This document shows positions 25,022-33,555 of a DNA stretch of 64,000 nt, piece after piece. The notes beneath the pieces were generated by a model, which was not told where the DNA came from, searched no databases, and worked only from the letters and a program-made list of their open reading frames with translations. The DNA is taken from assembly GCF_020805785.1 (NCBI RefSeq), contig NZ_JAJGZV010000001.1:1240001-1304000 (forward strand). Reading direction: 5' to 3'. The stretch's first letter is position 1. Each line of letters begins with the position of its first letter. The position numbers and the translations under genes were made by a program. The stretch is from Flavobacterium chungbukense (GTDB lineage Bacteria; Bacteroidota; Bacteroidia; Flavobacteriales; Flavobacteriaceae).

Positions 25022-25050
25022 ATAAGCCTGCAGATTTTCTGCAGGCTTAT
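25022..25050 (+). terminator. Terminator of the HTH gene
   Basis: Perfect 13-bp stem ATAAGCCTGCAGA (25022-25034) / TCTGCAGGCTTAT (25038-25050) with a TTT loop, just past the stop at 25015. No long T run follows. Confidence 0.75.
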
Positions 25051-25922
25051 CAGTTTGTACCCTATCTGTACCTGTTATTCGTGTATCGCTTGTAAAGGCT
25101 GTAAAGTGAATTTCTGGATCTGAGATTTCACACAGATAAATTATAAAAACACTATTAAGTTGGGAGCAGAATTCGAACTTTATAGCTGAAATCCTGTCTT
25201 TACTACGATTGATAAAATGTCTTTGAGCAAATTGCTACGATTCTGCAATTAAATTTAATTTTACTCTTTTTTTAATATTTGTATTCTAATGGATTATATG
25301 AAATGTTGCTATTTTTTTACATTGCAAAAAATATTAAGAATATTAGGAAAAGTGGTTCCAACTCATGTAAAAATTTAAAATGATTGATTACAGGCTATTT
25401 TGTTAACTTTTATCGCAGGAAAAGCTTGTAGCTCCACTCGATAAAATACTCCTTTAGGAGTATTTTTTTTGTCTTCCTGTTAATTTAGCTTTGCTACGTA
25501 ACCATATAGTTTTAAGTTTTTTGCACAAAATACATTTTTGGTTTTTATGCGTTTAATAAAATGTAGCATTTACCTTTTAAAATAATTTAATGAGATGGAA
25601 GTCGGAAAATATTTTTGGGCTTTTATACAGAAAACCTGTTTAAAACCAGACGATGCAATTTAAAAGGTTGCTTTTGCCGATAAAATTTGAAAGGAACGCT
25701 TGATTTTTAATGCATTATACTGTTTAGTCTAAGCTATTCATATATGAGAGATATCACATTCAATATGCAAACTATAGAAATTGTAAAGCTTTTATAAAAT
25801 GTAAGAAGAACGGCTTGCACATACTTTGCAACTGTTTTAAAACCAATTTCACTGTATAATAAAGCCTTTCTTCTACCGATATTAATTTAATAAACACCAA
25901 ATTCCTCTAAAATTTTATGCCT
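25051..25922. other. 870-base intergenic region at the composition boundary
   Basis: No protein gene is supported on either strand. It holds an isolated terminator with a possible small RNA (25384-25470) and becomes clearly AT-rich. The region probably includes the promoter of the operon starting at 25923. Confidence 0.5.
25404..25470 (+). ncRNA. Candidate small RNA with its own promoter and terminator
   Basis: A perfect 10-bp hairpin AAAATACTCC (25443-25452) / GGAGTATTTT (25457-25466) with loop TTTA and a T8-10 run is an ideal intrinsic terminator, yet no gene ends within 390 bases upstream. TTG (25384-25386), 17 bases, then TAACTTTT (25404-25411) is close to the Bacteroidota promoter form. 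Together they would make a transcript of about 55 bases. Not matched to any known RNA family. Confidence 0.35.
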
Positions 25923-26546
25923 ATGAAAAAAAAATACTTTTTAGCGCTTCTTTTTCTTTTTCTTATTTCTTCTATTGAAGCGCAGACCAAACTGCAGTTT
26001 TCAATTTCCCAGCCACCAATACTGATAGCAGATGCAGGTTCGGGCAAAACAATTCTTCCCGGCGCAAGCACAGTTTTAGGCGGTTCCCCATCGGCTTTAG
26101 GAGGCAGCGGGACTTACACGTACTTATGGACACCCGCGGAGGGCTTAAATCAGGCTAATATTTCTAATCCGGTGGCAAGCCCTTTAAAAACAACGCAGTA
26201 TACGCTCACTGTCAATGACGGCAAAAAGTGCAGCATAAATGCTTCGGTGACCATTACGGTAAATTCTAATCTTGGTACAGATGAAATGCAGGATGAAAGC
26301 GGACTGGTAATTTATCCCAATCCAAGTACAGGGTCATTTACAGTAAAATCGGAAAAAAGCCTGAGCAGCGGTCCAATACAAATAGAAATTTTTAGTGTTC
26401 TCGGATCGTTGATTTTTTCTGAAACGATTTCAGACGGCGATAAATTAAACAGAACAATCACACTTCCTCATAAAAGTTCTGGAGTGTATTATTTAAAGCT
26501 CACAGGAAGCGGCCTAAATATCAGCAGACCTGTTATGATTCTATAA
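25923..26546 (+). CDS. PKD-like protein with T9SS type A sorting domain
   Basis: A 207-residue exported protein read from ATG 25923 (MKKKYFLALLFLFLISSIEA, a signal peptide). A PKD/SprB-like segment with SGTYTYLWTPAEGLNQANIS and PLKTTQYTLTVND lies at about residues 45-115. The C-terminal 80 residues are a type A sorting domain (LVIYPNPSTGSFTV through SGVYYLKLTGSGLNISRPVM), which directs type IX secretion and surface attachment. The preceding ATG at 25917 adds two residues and is less likely. The next gene starts 24 bases on, so both are probably one operon. The small binding module suggests a surface adhesin. Confidence 0.87.
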   Translation: MKKKYFLALLFLFLISSIEAQTKLQFSISQPPILIADAGSGKTILPGASTVLGGSPSALGGSGTYTYLWTPAEGLNQANISNPVASPLKTTQYTLTVNDGKKCSINASVTITVNSNLGTDEMQDESGLVIYPNPSTGSFTVKSEKSLSSGPIQIEIFSVLGSLIFSETISDGDKLNRTITLPHKSSGVYYLKLTGSGLNISRPVMIL

Positions 26547-26570
26547 ATCCGCTATCTTTTTACATCCATT

Positions 26571-29500
26571 ATGAAAAAAATATACATTAAAGGAAAATAC
26601 TGCATGATGATTGCAGTATTTCTTCAGATTATTTTTATGTGCCAGAGTCTGAAAGCACAGACCATCTACAAGGGCGATAACATAGAGCTTTCTTTGGCTG
26701 CAGGCTACAGAGGGAACATTCAATGGCAGGAGTCTGGTGACGGAATTTCTTGGTCCAATATAGCTGGAGGAACAGTCAATAATCTGATTGTGAGTCCTTT
26801 GTTAAATACACAGTATAGAGCCGTTGTTACAGAGATGGCCTGCGATCCCATCTATACAACTGTAAGATCTGTATTGGTAAGCAATGATTCTGGTATTTCA
26901 GTTAATGCCCCAACGGTTAGCTCCTTTAACGCTGTCGGTGCTTCTGCACAGGGAGAAATAAAGCGGCTGGGAGGAGTCGTTAAAGTGGTTGAGAGAGGAA
27001 TTTGCTGGAGCACCTTAAACAATCCAACGGTTAATGACAGCAAAACATCTGAGGGTTCAGATATAGGTACGTTCACAAGCGCAATTTCTGGCCTTGCGCC
27101 AAGCACCACCTATTTTTTGCGTTCCTATGCTGTTACAGATCAGGGAATGACATTATACAGTCCGTCGATTTCCATCAGAACCCTTGAGCTGGTTTCTATC
27201 GGTTTTGTTCCTGTATATGATATTTCGGCTGTTTCAGCCTTTTCGGGAGGACTTATTAAACTTAATGGGACAGAAACGGTTGCGGCCAGAGGCGTATGCT
27301 GGAACACCAGCCAGAACCCTACGATTGCCAACAATAAAACATCAGACGGAACTGGAGAAGGATCATATGCCAGTTCTTTAACCAATCTGCAGTCTGAGAA
27401 GGTGTATTATCTTAGGGCCTATGTCACGGCCAGTAATGGACTTACATATTATTCACAGCAGATCTCTTTTGAGACACTGCCGGCTTATTCCTTCACGATC
27501 CAGACCAGCAATGTTTCAGGAGTTTCTTTTTCAAGCGCGAATGCAGGAGCAAGCATTCAGATAGCGGGTTCGGGCACAGTTTCTGCCCGCGGCATTTGCT
27601 GGAACACGGCCGCCTTGCCTACAATTTCAAACAGTAAAACTGTAAATGGATCTGGCGCTGGAAGTTTTACGGCTTCAATTGCGGGCTTAACTCCTGGCAC
27701 TGTTTATTATATCAGAGCATATGCCACTTCCGCTACGGGCAAAACCTTTTACGGCAATCAGGTGAGTTTTGCAACATTGGAAGGCATTTCGGTAAATACG
27801 GAAGCAGTTACTGCAGTTACAACTTCTTCGGCTGTGTCTGGAGGAACGGTTACGGATCTTGCTTCGGGCTCTGTATCCGTGATTCGAAGAGGGGTCTGCT
27901 GGAGTACCAGCCCAAATCCGGTTGCAGCAATAAATTACACTTCGGATGGAAATGGAACAGGAAAATTTTTAAGCATAATCACGGGGATAAATCCCATGAC
28001 AAACTATTACGTGAGAGCCTATGCTGAGCTGTCGTCAGGAAAAATTGTCTATGGGAATGAGAGCAGTTTCACTACCGCTCAGCCATTGGCAGTAAATATA
28101 ACAACTTATAACGCTTCAAATATCACAGCTACGGGTGCCGCTTCTGGGGGGACTATCGCTGTCTCTGGCTATGGATCAGTTACGGAACGAGGTGTTTGCT
28201 GGAGTTTGATCCAAAACCCTACGGTGGCTGATTACAAAAGTAGCGATGGAGCAGGAAGCGGTTCATATACCAGCACATTAACAGGATTAAACCCTGGAAG
28301 CATCTATTATGTGCGTGCATATGCGATAAAAGATTCAGGAGATGCTGTTTATGGAAACCAGATTTCATTTACTGCACCAAGTCCCGTAATTATAACAACT
28401 TCACCTATAACGGACCTTACTTCAATCTCAGCGACTTCAGGGGGCGTTATAACAATAGTGGCGTCAGGAACGTCAATAACTTCACGAGGCGTATGCTGGA
28501 GCGAATTCCCAAATCCGACTGTAAGCAGCAATAGTTTTGCGGTGAGCGGTGCAGGAGCGGGGACTTTCAGCAGTTCTATTAAAGGATTGAACGGCACCAA
28601 GATTTATTATGTCCGCGCTTACTGCGCTACAAATGTTGGGGTTGTCTATGGCAACGAGATATCATTTACAACTCCTCAGCCTCCTGCGGCAGATCTCCAG
28701 CTGCTGACAGATAATGTATCGCTTATTACCGATAGGCTTGCATACTGCACAGCTCAGATAAGCGGAACAAGCGCTGTAACGCAGAGAGGTTTGTGCTGGA
28801 GCAAAAAAGCCAATCCGACAACTGCTGACAGTAAGACAATTTTTGCTTTTACAGCCCAGCCTAAAATATCAGGAGATTTGACAGGTTTGGAACCGCTGAC
28901 GACTTATTATGTGAGATCATATGCGGTAGCTTCGACCGGAGCAACTTATTATGGCAATCAGGTATCATTCACAACAGTGAAAGAAGCGGTGGCAGAAATA
29001 CCTGCAGTGACAACTATTTCTGTTGAGAATATCAATGGCACTTCAGCTTTTGTGCGCGTTAAGGCTACTGGTGTATCTTATGCAAAATTGGGTGTTGCAA
29101 TAAGCACCTCACCGAATGCTCCTGCAGAGGGAATGGCAGGAATTATAAATGTATTGGGTGATTTTGATTATGTATCTTTTTTCAGCGGATTAACCCCAGG
29201 AACAAAATATTACGTTAGGGGATATGTTATGCCTGGGAGCGAGTATGATTACGAGGCTCCTATCTATGGCAATGAACTTTCTTTTACCGCTTTATCGCAG
29301 GAGAGTGCTGCATATGCAGTAAAAACAGCAGATCCAGTAATTTCAGTTCCTTATGAAACTTCGATACCAACGGTCATTTCGGGAGGATTTTTAGATGGAC
29401 CAGCCCCGCCTCTTTCAAACGGGTTGACTAACTATGGATATTGTTGGAGCAAATTGCCCAATCCTACTGTTGCAACTGGAAGCAAGGAGGTAATTCCAAT

Positions 29501-30707
29501 GAATACCTATGCTATGGGAGAATATTTCAGATCTTATCCAATACGAATTCCGATTGGAGCGGTTTTGTACCCTGAGCCTGTAAATTATTCTTCAACTTAT
29601 TACTTAAGATCTTTTATAACTTTAAAATCTGGAGAGGTCATTTATGGCAATGAGGTAATGTTTACTACTCCATCAGCTCCGAGTTTTGAGATTACGACGC
29701 AAAATACTTCATATAGCGGTAATGCCAATGAATTTAACGTAAAAAGCAATGTGACAATCATAGGCTCGGAAACCATTATTGCTCGAGGGATATGCTGGAA
29801 AACATCGCATGATCCTACAATATTGGACCCTCATACATCAAATGGCAATTCAAGCGGAGAGATTACAGCCACTACTCGACCTATAGCTTATGGAATTACG
29901 TATTACTTCAGGTCTTATGTTATTGGAAGCAGCGGAAAAGTATACTATGGCAATGAGATTTCCTTTAGAACGGATGCTCCTGAAGAGCCTGATACTACAG
30001 CACCAGGAACAATTGAAGACCCCAATCTAAATCCGAATCCTGCATTGACTGTAATTACAAATAATGTCAGTTCAATTACCGGATCCAGTGCTGCATTTTC
30101 GGGAAGCATTTCAGGAGGTTCAAAAGTTACGGAGAGAGGTTTCTGTTTTGCAACAGCACAGAATCCTACCACTAGAAATGCCAGAATTACTTACGGATCT
30201 GGTTTGGGAAATTTTAATGGAAGCATTACGGGTCTGATTTCAGGCACTCGCTATTACGTCAGAGCATATGCGGTATCAGCTTCAGGCACTACTTATGGAA
30301 ATCAGGTGTCCTTTGTGACATTGACCACCAATACCGCTGGCGGAGACATGCTTCTAACTTATATCGCCCAAGGCAAAGAAGCAAAGGATTGTGCTCAAAT
30401 GTCAAAAGGCTATTATGCAAAAGTTATATATTCTAAAAATGAGAAATCGGAGAGGGAATTGGCTAAGACGACTTTGAGAAATAAGTACGGCGCTTCAATT
30501 GATTTCACCTCAAATGCCACCAAACAGAAATTTGCTGCCGTAATCCAATATGTTTACAAAATGGCGGGATGGAATTGCTTTATAACTGTAATTACAATCG
30601 GGTATGGCTCAAATGCAAGCGAAGCATTGAACAATGCAGTTAAGAATAAAAATAATGTCGCCGGTGCTGGTGCAGATTATACAGTGTTGAGGCAGATTCA
30701 ATGGTAG
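26571..30707 (+). CDS. Giant surface protein with about eleven fibronectin-like repeats
   Basis: A 1378-residue exported protein (signal peptide MKKIYIKGKYCMMIAVFLQI with cleavage near LKAQ). Residues about 30-105 are an Ig/PKD-like domain. From about residue 108 to 1250 run roughly eleven repeats of 90-105 residues, each with the core (R)G(V/I)CWS..NPT and a closing YY(V/I)RAYA...YGN..SF.T, the fibronectin-III-like unit common in Bacteroidota surface proteins. The eighth unit lost the CWS motif. The last 120 residues (from GGDMLLTYIAQGKEAKDC) form a separate, unrecognised domain with two cysteines and no type A or B sorting signature. It follows the PKD/T9SS gene in the same operon. Confidence 0.85.
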   Translation: MKKIYIKGKYCMMIAVFLQIIFMCQSLKAQTIYKGDNIELSLAAGYRGNIQWQESGDGISWSNIAGGTVNNLIVSPLLNTQYRAVVTEMACDPIYTTVRSVLVSNDSGISVNAPTVSSFNAVGASAQGEIKRLGGVVKVVERGICWSTLNNPTVNDSKTSEGSDIGTFTSAISGLAPSTTYFLRSYAVTDQGMTLYSPSISIRTLELVSIGFVPVYDISAVSAFSGGLIKLNGTETVAARGVCWNTSQNPTIANNKTSDGTGEGSYASSLTNLQSEKVYYLRAYVTASNGLTYYSQQISFETLPAYSFTIQTSNVSGVSFSSANAGASIQIAGSGTVSARGICWNTAALPTISNSKTVNGSGAGSFTASIAGLTPGTVYYIRAYATSATGKTFYGNQVSFATLEGISVNTEAVTAVTTSSAVSGGTVTDLASGSVSVIRRGVCWSTSPNPVAAINYTSDGNGTGKFLSIITGINPMTNYYVRAYAELSSGKIVYGNESSFTTAQPLAVNITTYNASNITATGAASGGTIAVSGYGSVTERGVCWSLIQNPTVADYKSSDGAGSGSYTSTLTGLNPGSIYYVRAYAIKDSGDAVYGNQISFTAPSPVIITTSPITDLTSISATSGGVITIVASGTSITSRGVCWSEFPNPTVSSNSFAVSGAGAGTFSSSIKGLNGTKIYYVRAYCATNVGVVYGNEISFTTPQPPAADLQLLTDNVSLITDRLAYCTAQISGTSAVTQRGLCWSKKANPTTADSKTIFAFTAQPKISGDLTGLEPLTTYYVRSYAVASTGATYYGNQVSFTTVKEAVAEIPAVTTISVENINGTSAFVRVKATGVSYAKLGVAISTSPNAPAEGMAGIINVLGDFDYVSFFSGLTPGTKYYVRGYVMPGSEYDYEAPIYGNELSFTALSQESAAYAVKTADPVISVPYETSIPTVISGGFLDGPAPPLSNGLTNYGYCWSKLPNPTVATGSKEVIPMNTYAMGEYFRSYPIRIPIGAVLYPEPVNYSSTYYLRSFITLKSGEVIYGNEVMFTTPSAPSFEITTQNTSYSGNANEFNVKSNVTIIGSETIIARGICWKTSHDPTILDPHTSNGNSSGEITATTRPIAYGITYYFRSYVIGSSGKVYYGNEISFRTDAPEEPDTTAPGTIEDPNLNPNPALTVITNNVSSITGSSAAFSGSISGGSKVTERGFCFATAQNPTTRNARITYGSGLGNFNGSITGLISGTRYYVRAYAVSASGTTYGNQVSFVTLTTNTAGGDMLLTYIAQGKEAKDCAQMSKGYYAKVIYSKNEKSERELAKTTLRNKYGASIDFTSNATKQKFAAVIQYVYKMAGWNCFITVITIGYGSNASEALNNAVKNKNNVAGAGADYTVLRQIQW

Positions 30708-30774
30708 AGCTTAAATAGATTAGAAAAGTTGAGAATGCTATTACTGATCTTAAGGCATAGTACAAAAATAATAT

Positions 30775-30802
30775 GAAACAGCCTTTCGGGCTGTTTCGTT
30801 TT
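30775..30802 (+). terminator. Terminator of the fibronectin-repeat operon
   Basis: GAAACAGCC (30775-30783) / GGCTGTTTC (30789-30797) with loop TTTCG, followed by GTTTTT; 68 bases past the stop at 30707. Confidence 0.85.
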
Positions 30803-30913
30803 TATGCTTTAAATAAAAAAATACTAAAGTGGAGAAGCCACCGTATTAACCATGTAAATGTGCAGTATACTTTTAGAATTAGCAAAATCAATTCTATTTT
30901 TCTTCTTCCGGCT

Positions 30914-30944
30914 AAAACTCTTAAAATTCTTAAGAGTTTTTTTT
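30914..30944 (+). terminator. Second, isolated intrinsic terminator
   Basis: AAAACTCTTAA (30914-30924) / TTAAGAGTTTT (30930-30940) with loop AATTC and a T8 run. There is no gene between this and the terminator at 30775, so it is either a fail-safe or ends a short RNA. Confidence 0.75.
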
Positions 30945-31053
30945 GTTATGTAAACCTATTCCTAGTCAGTGAATTAAAGTTTTGAAAGCATTTGAATTTC
31001 ATATTTTTTTTGCTTTATTTTGTTTTAACAATTATTTAACAGAACTTAATTTT

Positions 31054-31806
31054 ATGTTACCGGAAATTCAAGGTCTTCATGATGTTTGGTTTACTAACCG
31101 AACTGTAAGCAAAACAAATGCCGAGATATCTTTTGATAGTCTGACCAATTCCATTATCAGTACTGGACCTTTTTCATTCTACATAATTGACTTCTTTGAT
31201 ATGTCACTCTCTCATGTGAGCCCATCTGTGTATGAACTCCACGGTTTTGATCCCAAAACGGTTACTTTCAATGATGTTTTGGGGGCAATTCATCCCGAAG
31301 ATCTGGATTTCGTAATAAAAGCGGAAGATTTTTTAACGAAATTTTTTTTCCAGAATGTCGGACGTGAAAAATTATTAACCTACAAAATAAGCTATTGCTA
31401 CAGAGGCAGATTAAAAAATGGAGAGTATGCATTATTTAATCACCAAGCTCTAATGCTTACGATGGATGATAATGGAGGATATGGAAAATCATTAAACATT
31501 CATACCAGAATTGATCATTTGACTAATAATAATACCTATAAAATATCACTTATAGGCTTAAATGGCGAACCTTCTTTTATGAATTTAAGCCTTGACAAAG
31601 CCTACAAACAAGACCAAAAATTCTCAAAGAGAGAAATTGATATTATCAAGCTAATGGGAAGCGGTTTAAGCAATAATGAAATTGCAGACAGACTTTTTAT
31701 CAGTCCCTTAACCGTCAAAAAACATCGAAATAATATACTGGCTAAATCAGATTCAAAAAATACGGCAGAACTGATCAAAAACTGTATTTTTCAGGGGATT
31801 ATATAA
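31054..31806 (+). CDS. PAS-like / LuxR-type transcriptional regulator
   Basis: A 250-residue cytoplasmic regulator read from ATG 31054 (MLPEIQGLHDVWFTNRTVSK). Residues about 40-170 form a PAS-like sensing region (SPSVYELHGFDPKTVTFNDV, then HPEDLDFVIKAEDFL, the classic PAS HPDD-like block). The C-terminal 60 residues are a GerE-type helix-turn-helix: FSKREIDIIKLMGSGLSNNE, IADRLFISPLTVKKHRNNIL. Similar PAS-LuxR proteins of Flavobacteria respond to unknown cues. The open frame extends to 30982, but those residues are hydrophobic and out of family. The gene it controls may be the adjacent surface-protein operon, by position only. Confidence 0.82.
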   Translation: MLPEIQGLHDVWFTNRTVSKTNAEISFDSLTNSIISTGPFSFYIIDFFDMSLSHVSPSVYELHGFDPKTVTFNDVLGAIHPEDLDFVIKAEDFLTKFFFQNVGREKLLTYKISYCYRGRLKNGEYALFNHQALMLTMDDNGGYGKSLNIHTRIDHLTNNNTYKISLIGLNGEPSFMNLSLDKAYKQDQKFSKREIDIIKLMGSGLSNNEIADRLFISPLTVKKHRNNILAKSDSKNTAELIKNCIFQGII

Positions 31807-31812
31807 TTATTT

Positions 31813-32176
31813 TTGATTCAAAAAATTGCTAATAAAGATAAAAAATACGGAGCAGGCTTTCTTGATTTTAAGGAACCATTTGAGCTTAAATACGATTCCA
31901 TTGCAGCATTTGAAGACGATTTTGCACTTGTGCAAAGAAATAATCTATTTGGTTGCATTAATTATTCGGGTAAGGAAGTTATACCTATAAAATATAGATT
32001 GCTGGAACATTTAGCGAAGATTATGGAGTAGCTTTAAGATATGGAAACTGGTATATTTTGGATAATACTGGCGCAGATTTGCCAGTACAGGAGTTGTTGA
32101 TGTGAAAGATGAAGACAGAATATTGTAATATAACCGTGAAGGAAAATCGATTAAAAAACCTGAAAAAACGAACTAG
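31813..32176 (+). pseudogene. WG-repeat protein fragment, frameshifted
   Basis: A first frame (TTG 31813 to 32031) gives two WG-type units: SIAAFEDDFALVQRNNLFGC and INYSGKEVIPIKY. After a frame change near 32000 the next unit appears as IAGTFSEDYGVALRYGNWYI, LDNTGA, and a third frame gives VVDVKDEDRIL, stop, YNREGKSIKKPEKTN to a TAG at 32174. WG repeats are beta-propeller-like units of unknown function. There is no ATG, so the N-terminus is missing too. It directly follows the LuxR-type gene. Confidence 0.65.
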
Positions 32177-32404
32177 AGATTTTCAGTTTTTTTAACCGCT
32201 TTAGCTTTATGTGGCAAAAAAGGCATCACATCGAGGGTTTCAATGTACAAAACTTGCGACAAATGGGATAAATTATGACAAACCTAAGGATTTTTTAAGG
32301 TTTTAATTAGAGTCAATTTCTTGTAAAAGAAGTTAGCAAAAAGATTTAAAACAACTATATTATTGTTAAGTAGCTAAAAATGATTTGAGAAGAAAATGTA
32401 AAAA

Positions 32405-33514
32405 CTAACGTCTTTTTTTCTTTCTTCCCATCCAAATAAAAAATCCTGTTATGGGTAATGTTGCAGCGAAAAGGCAAACCAAAAAGGCCAAAATTTTTGT
32501 TGGATAGCCATAGATGCTTCCCGTATGAATTGGATAAATTAGGCGCCGCACTTTATCACCGTTGCTAAAAGATTCATAAGGTTTAATTTTTAAAAGCTTC
32601 CCGGTATATTTATCAAAATAAGCCATGCTTGAAATATTCGGAATGGATTTTTCAATATTTAATTTGATGGCCATGATACTGTTTATGGTATCAGATGGAA
32701 TTCTAATTTGAGTATCACCTTTGTATTTATAAATCTGCTCAGTTTTTAAAAGCATGTTTTGATAGAAAAAAGTCTTATCCAGTTTTGGATCCACTTTTGT
32801 CGGATTTTCAACTTTGGCGGAAGGCTTTTTTGCTGTTCCGTCTGCCAATAAATAAATGCCGCTTTCAAACCATTTGAAAGACCAGGTTAATCCCGTTAGC
32901 GATATTATCAGAAGAAATAAAAAACTGTAAAAACCAAACTTAGAGTGAAAATCCCAATTGGCTCTTTTAAATGATGCGTTCCATTTTACGGTTAATCTTT
33001 GCTTTAGGTTTTTTATCTTTTTTGGGCACCATAAGATGATGCCGGAAATCAGCATAAAGACAAAAATCAGACAACTGCAGCCTGTAATAAATTTTCCAAT
33101 ATCGCCCATAATCAAATGACGATGCAAATCTAGCATTACAGAAAAGAATCTGCTTTTTTCAGGAATTGCAGCCAATATTTTTCCTGTATATGGATCTACA
33201 GAGAAAATCTGATCCTTTTTATTATCATCGATTCCAGAAATAATTACCGTTCTTGCCGGGTTTTCATACGTTTGAATGCGATGTAATTGAGTAATTGCAT
33301 ATTTTTTCTTTATGAAATGAACGTGGACATCAACAGGCAATTTTTTTGTTCCGATTGTCGAAACCTTATAAAATTCAGGATTGACAAATGCATCAATCTC
33401 ATCTTCAAAAACTAAAATGCTTCCCGAGAGTGCTACAATAAATACAATAAGCCCGGACGAAAGCCCGAGCCATAAATGTAAAAAACCGATGCTTTTTTTT
33501 AATGTTTTGTTCAT
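32405..33514 (-). CDS. PepSY-domain membrane protein (ferric-siderophore reductase-like)
   Basis: A 369-residue inner-membrane protein read from ATG 33514 (MNKTLKKSIGFLHLWLGLSS). Four membrane helices are visible: about residues 15-40, 145-170, 195-220 and 335-355. Conserved histidines HLWLGL, DLHRHLIMG and YPIHTG are typical of the PepSY-associated family, of which some members reduce ferric siderophores after uptake. The gene lies 41 bases downstream of a TonB-dependent siderophore receptor in the same direction, so the pair is an uptake-and-reduction unit. An in-frame TTG at 33543 would extend it by ten residues. Confidence 0.85.
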   Translation of the reverse strand: MNKTLKKSIGFLHLWLGLSSGLIVFIVALSGSILVFEDEIDAFVNPEFYKVSTIGTKKLPVDVHVHFIKKKYAITQLHRIQTYENPARTVIISGIDDNKKDQIFSVDPYTGKILAAIPEKSRFFSVMLDLHRHLIMGDIGKFITGCSCLIFVFMLISGIILWCPKKIKNLKQRLTVKWNASFKRANWDFHSKFGFYSFLFLLIISLTGLTWSFKWFESGIYLLADGTAKKPSAKVENPTKVDPKLDKTFFYQNMLLKTEQIYKYKGDTQIRIPSDTINSIMAIKLNIEKSIPNISSMAYFDKYTGKLLKIKPYESFSNGDKVRRLIYPIHTGSIYGYPTKILAFLVCLFAATLPITGFFIWMGRKKKRR

Positions 33515-33555
33515 GTAAAAAGATTGCAATATTTTTTGATGCAATTAAAACTCTT

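Noticed and set aside
25150..25185. tRNA-like T-loop sequence (GTTCGAATTC on the reverse strand), considered as an attachment site
   Set aside because: The surrounding bases do not form a T-stem or acceptor stem, so no tRNA or tRNA end can be supported.
26895..30330. Repeated units, considered as a DNA repeat array
   Set aside because: The similarity is at protein level (fibronectin-like repeats); the DNA copies have diverged, so these are not recent duplications.
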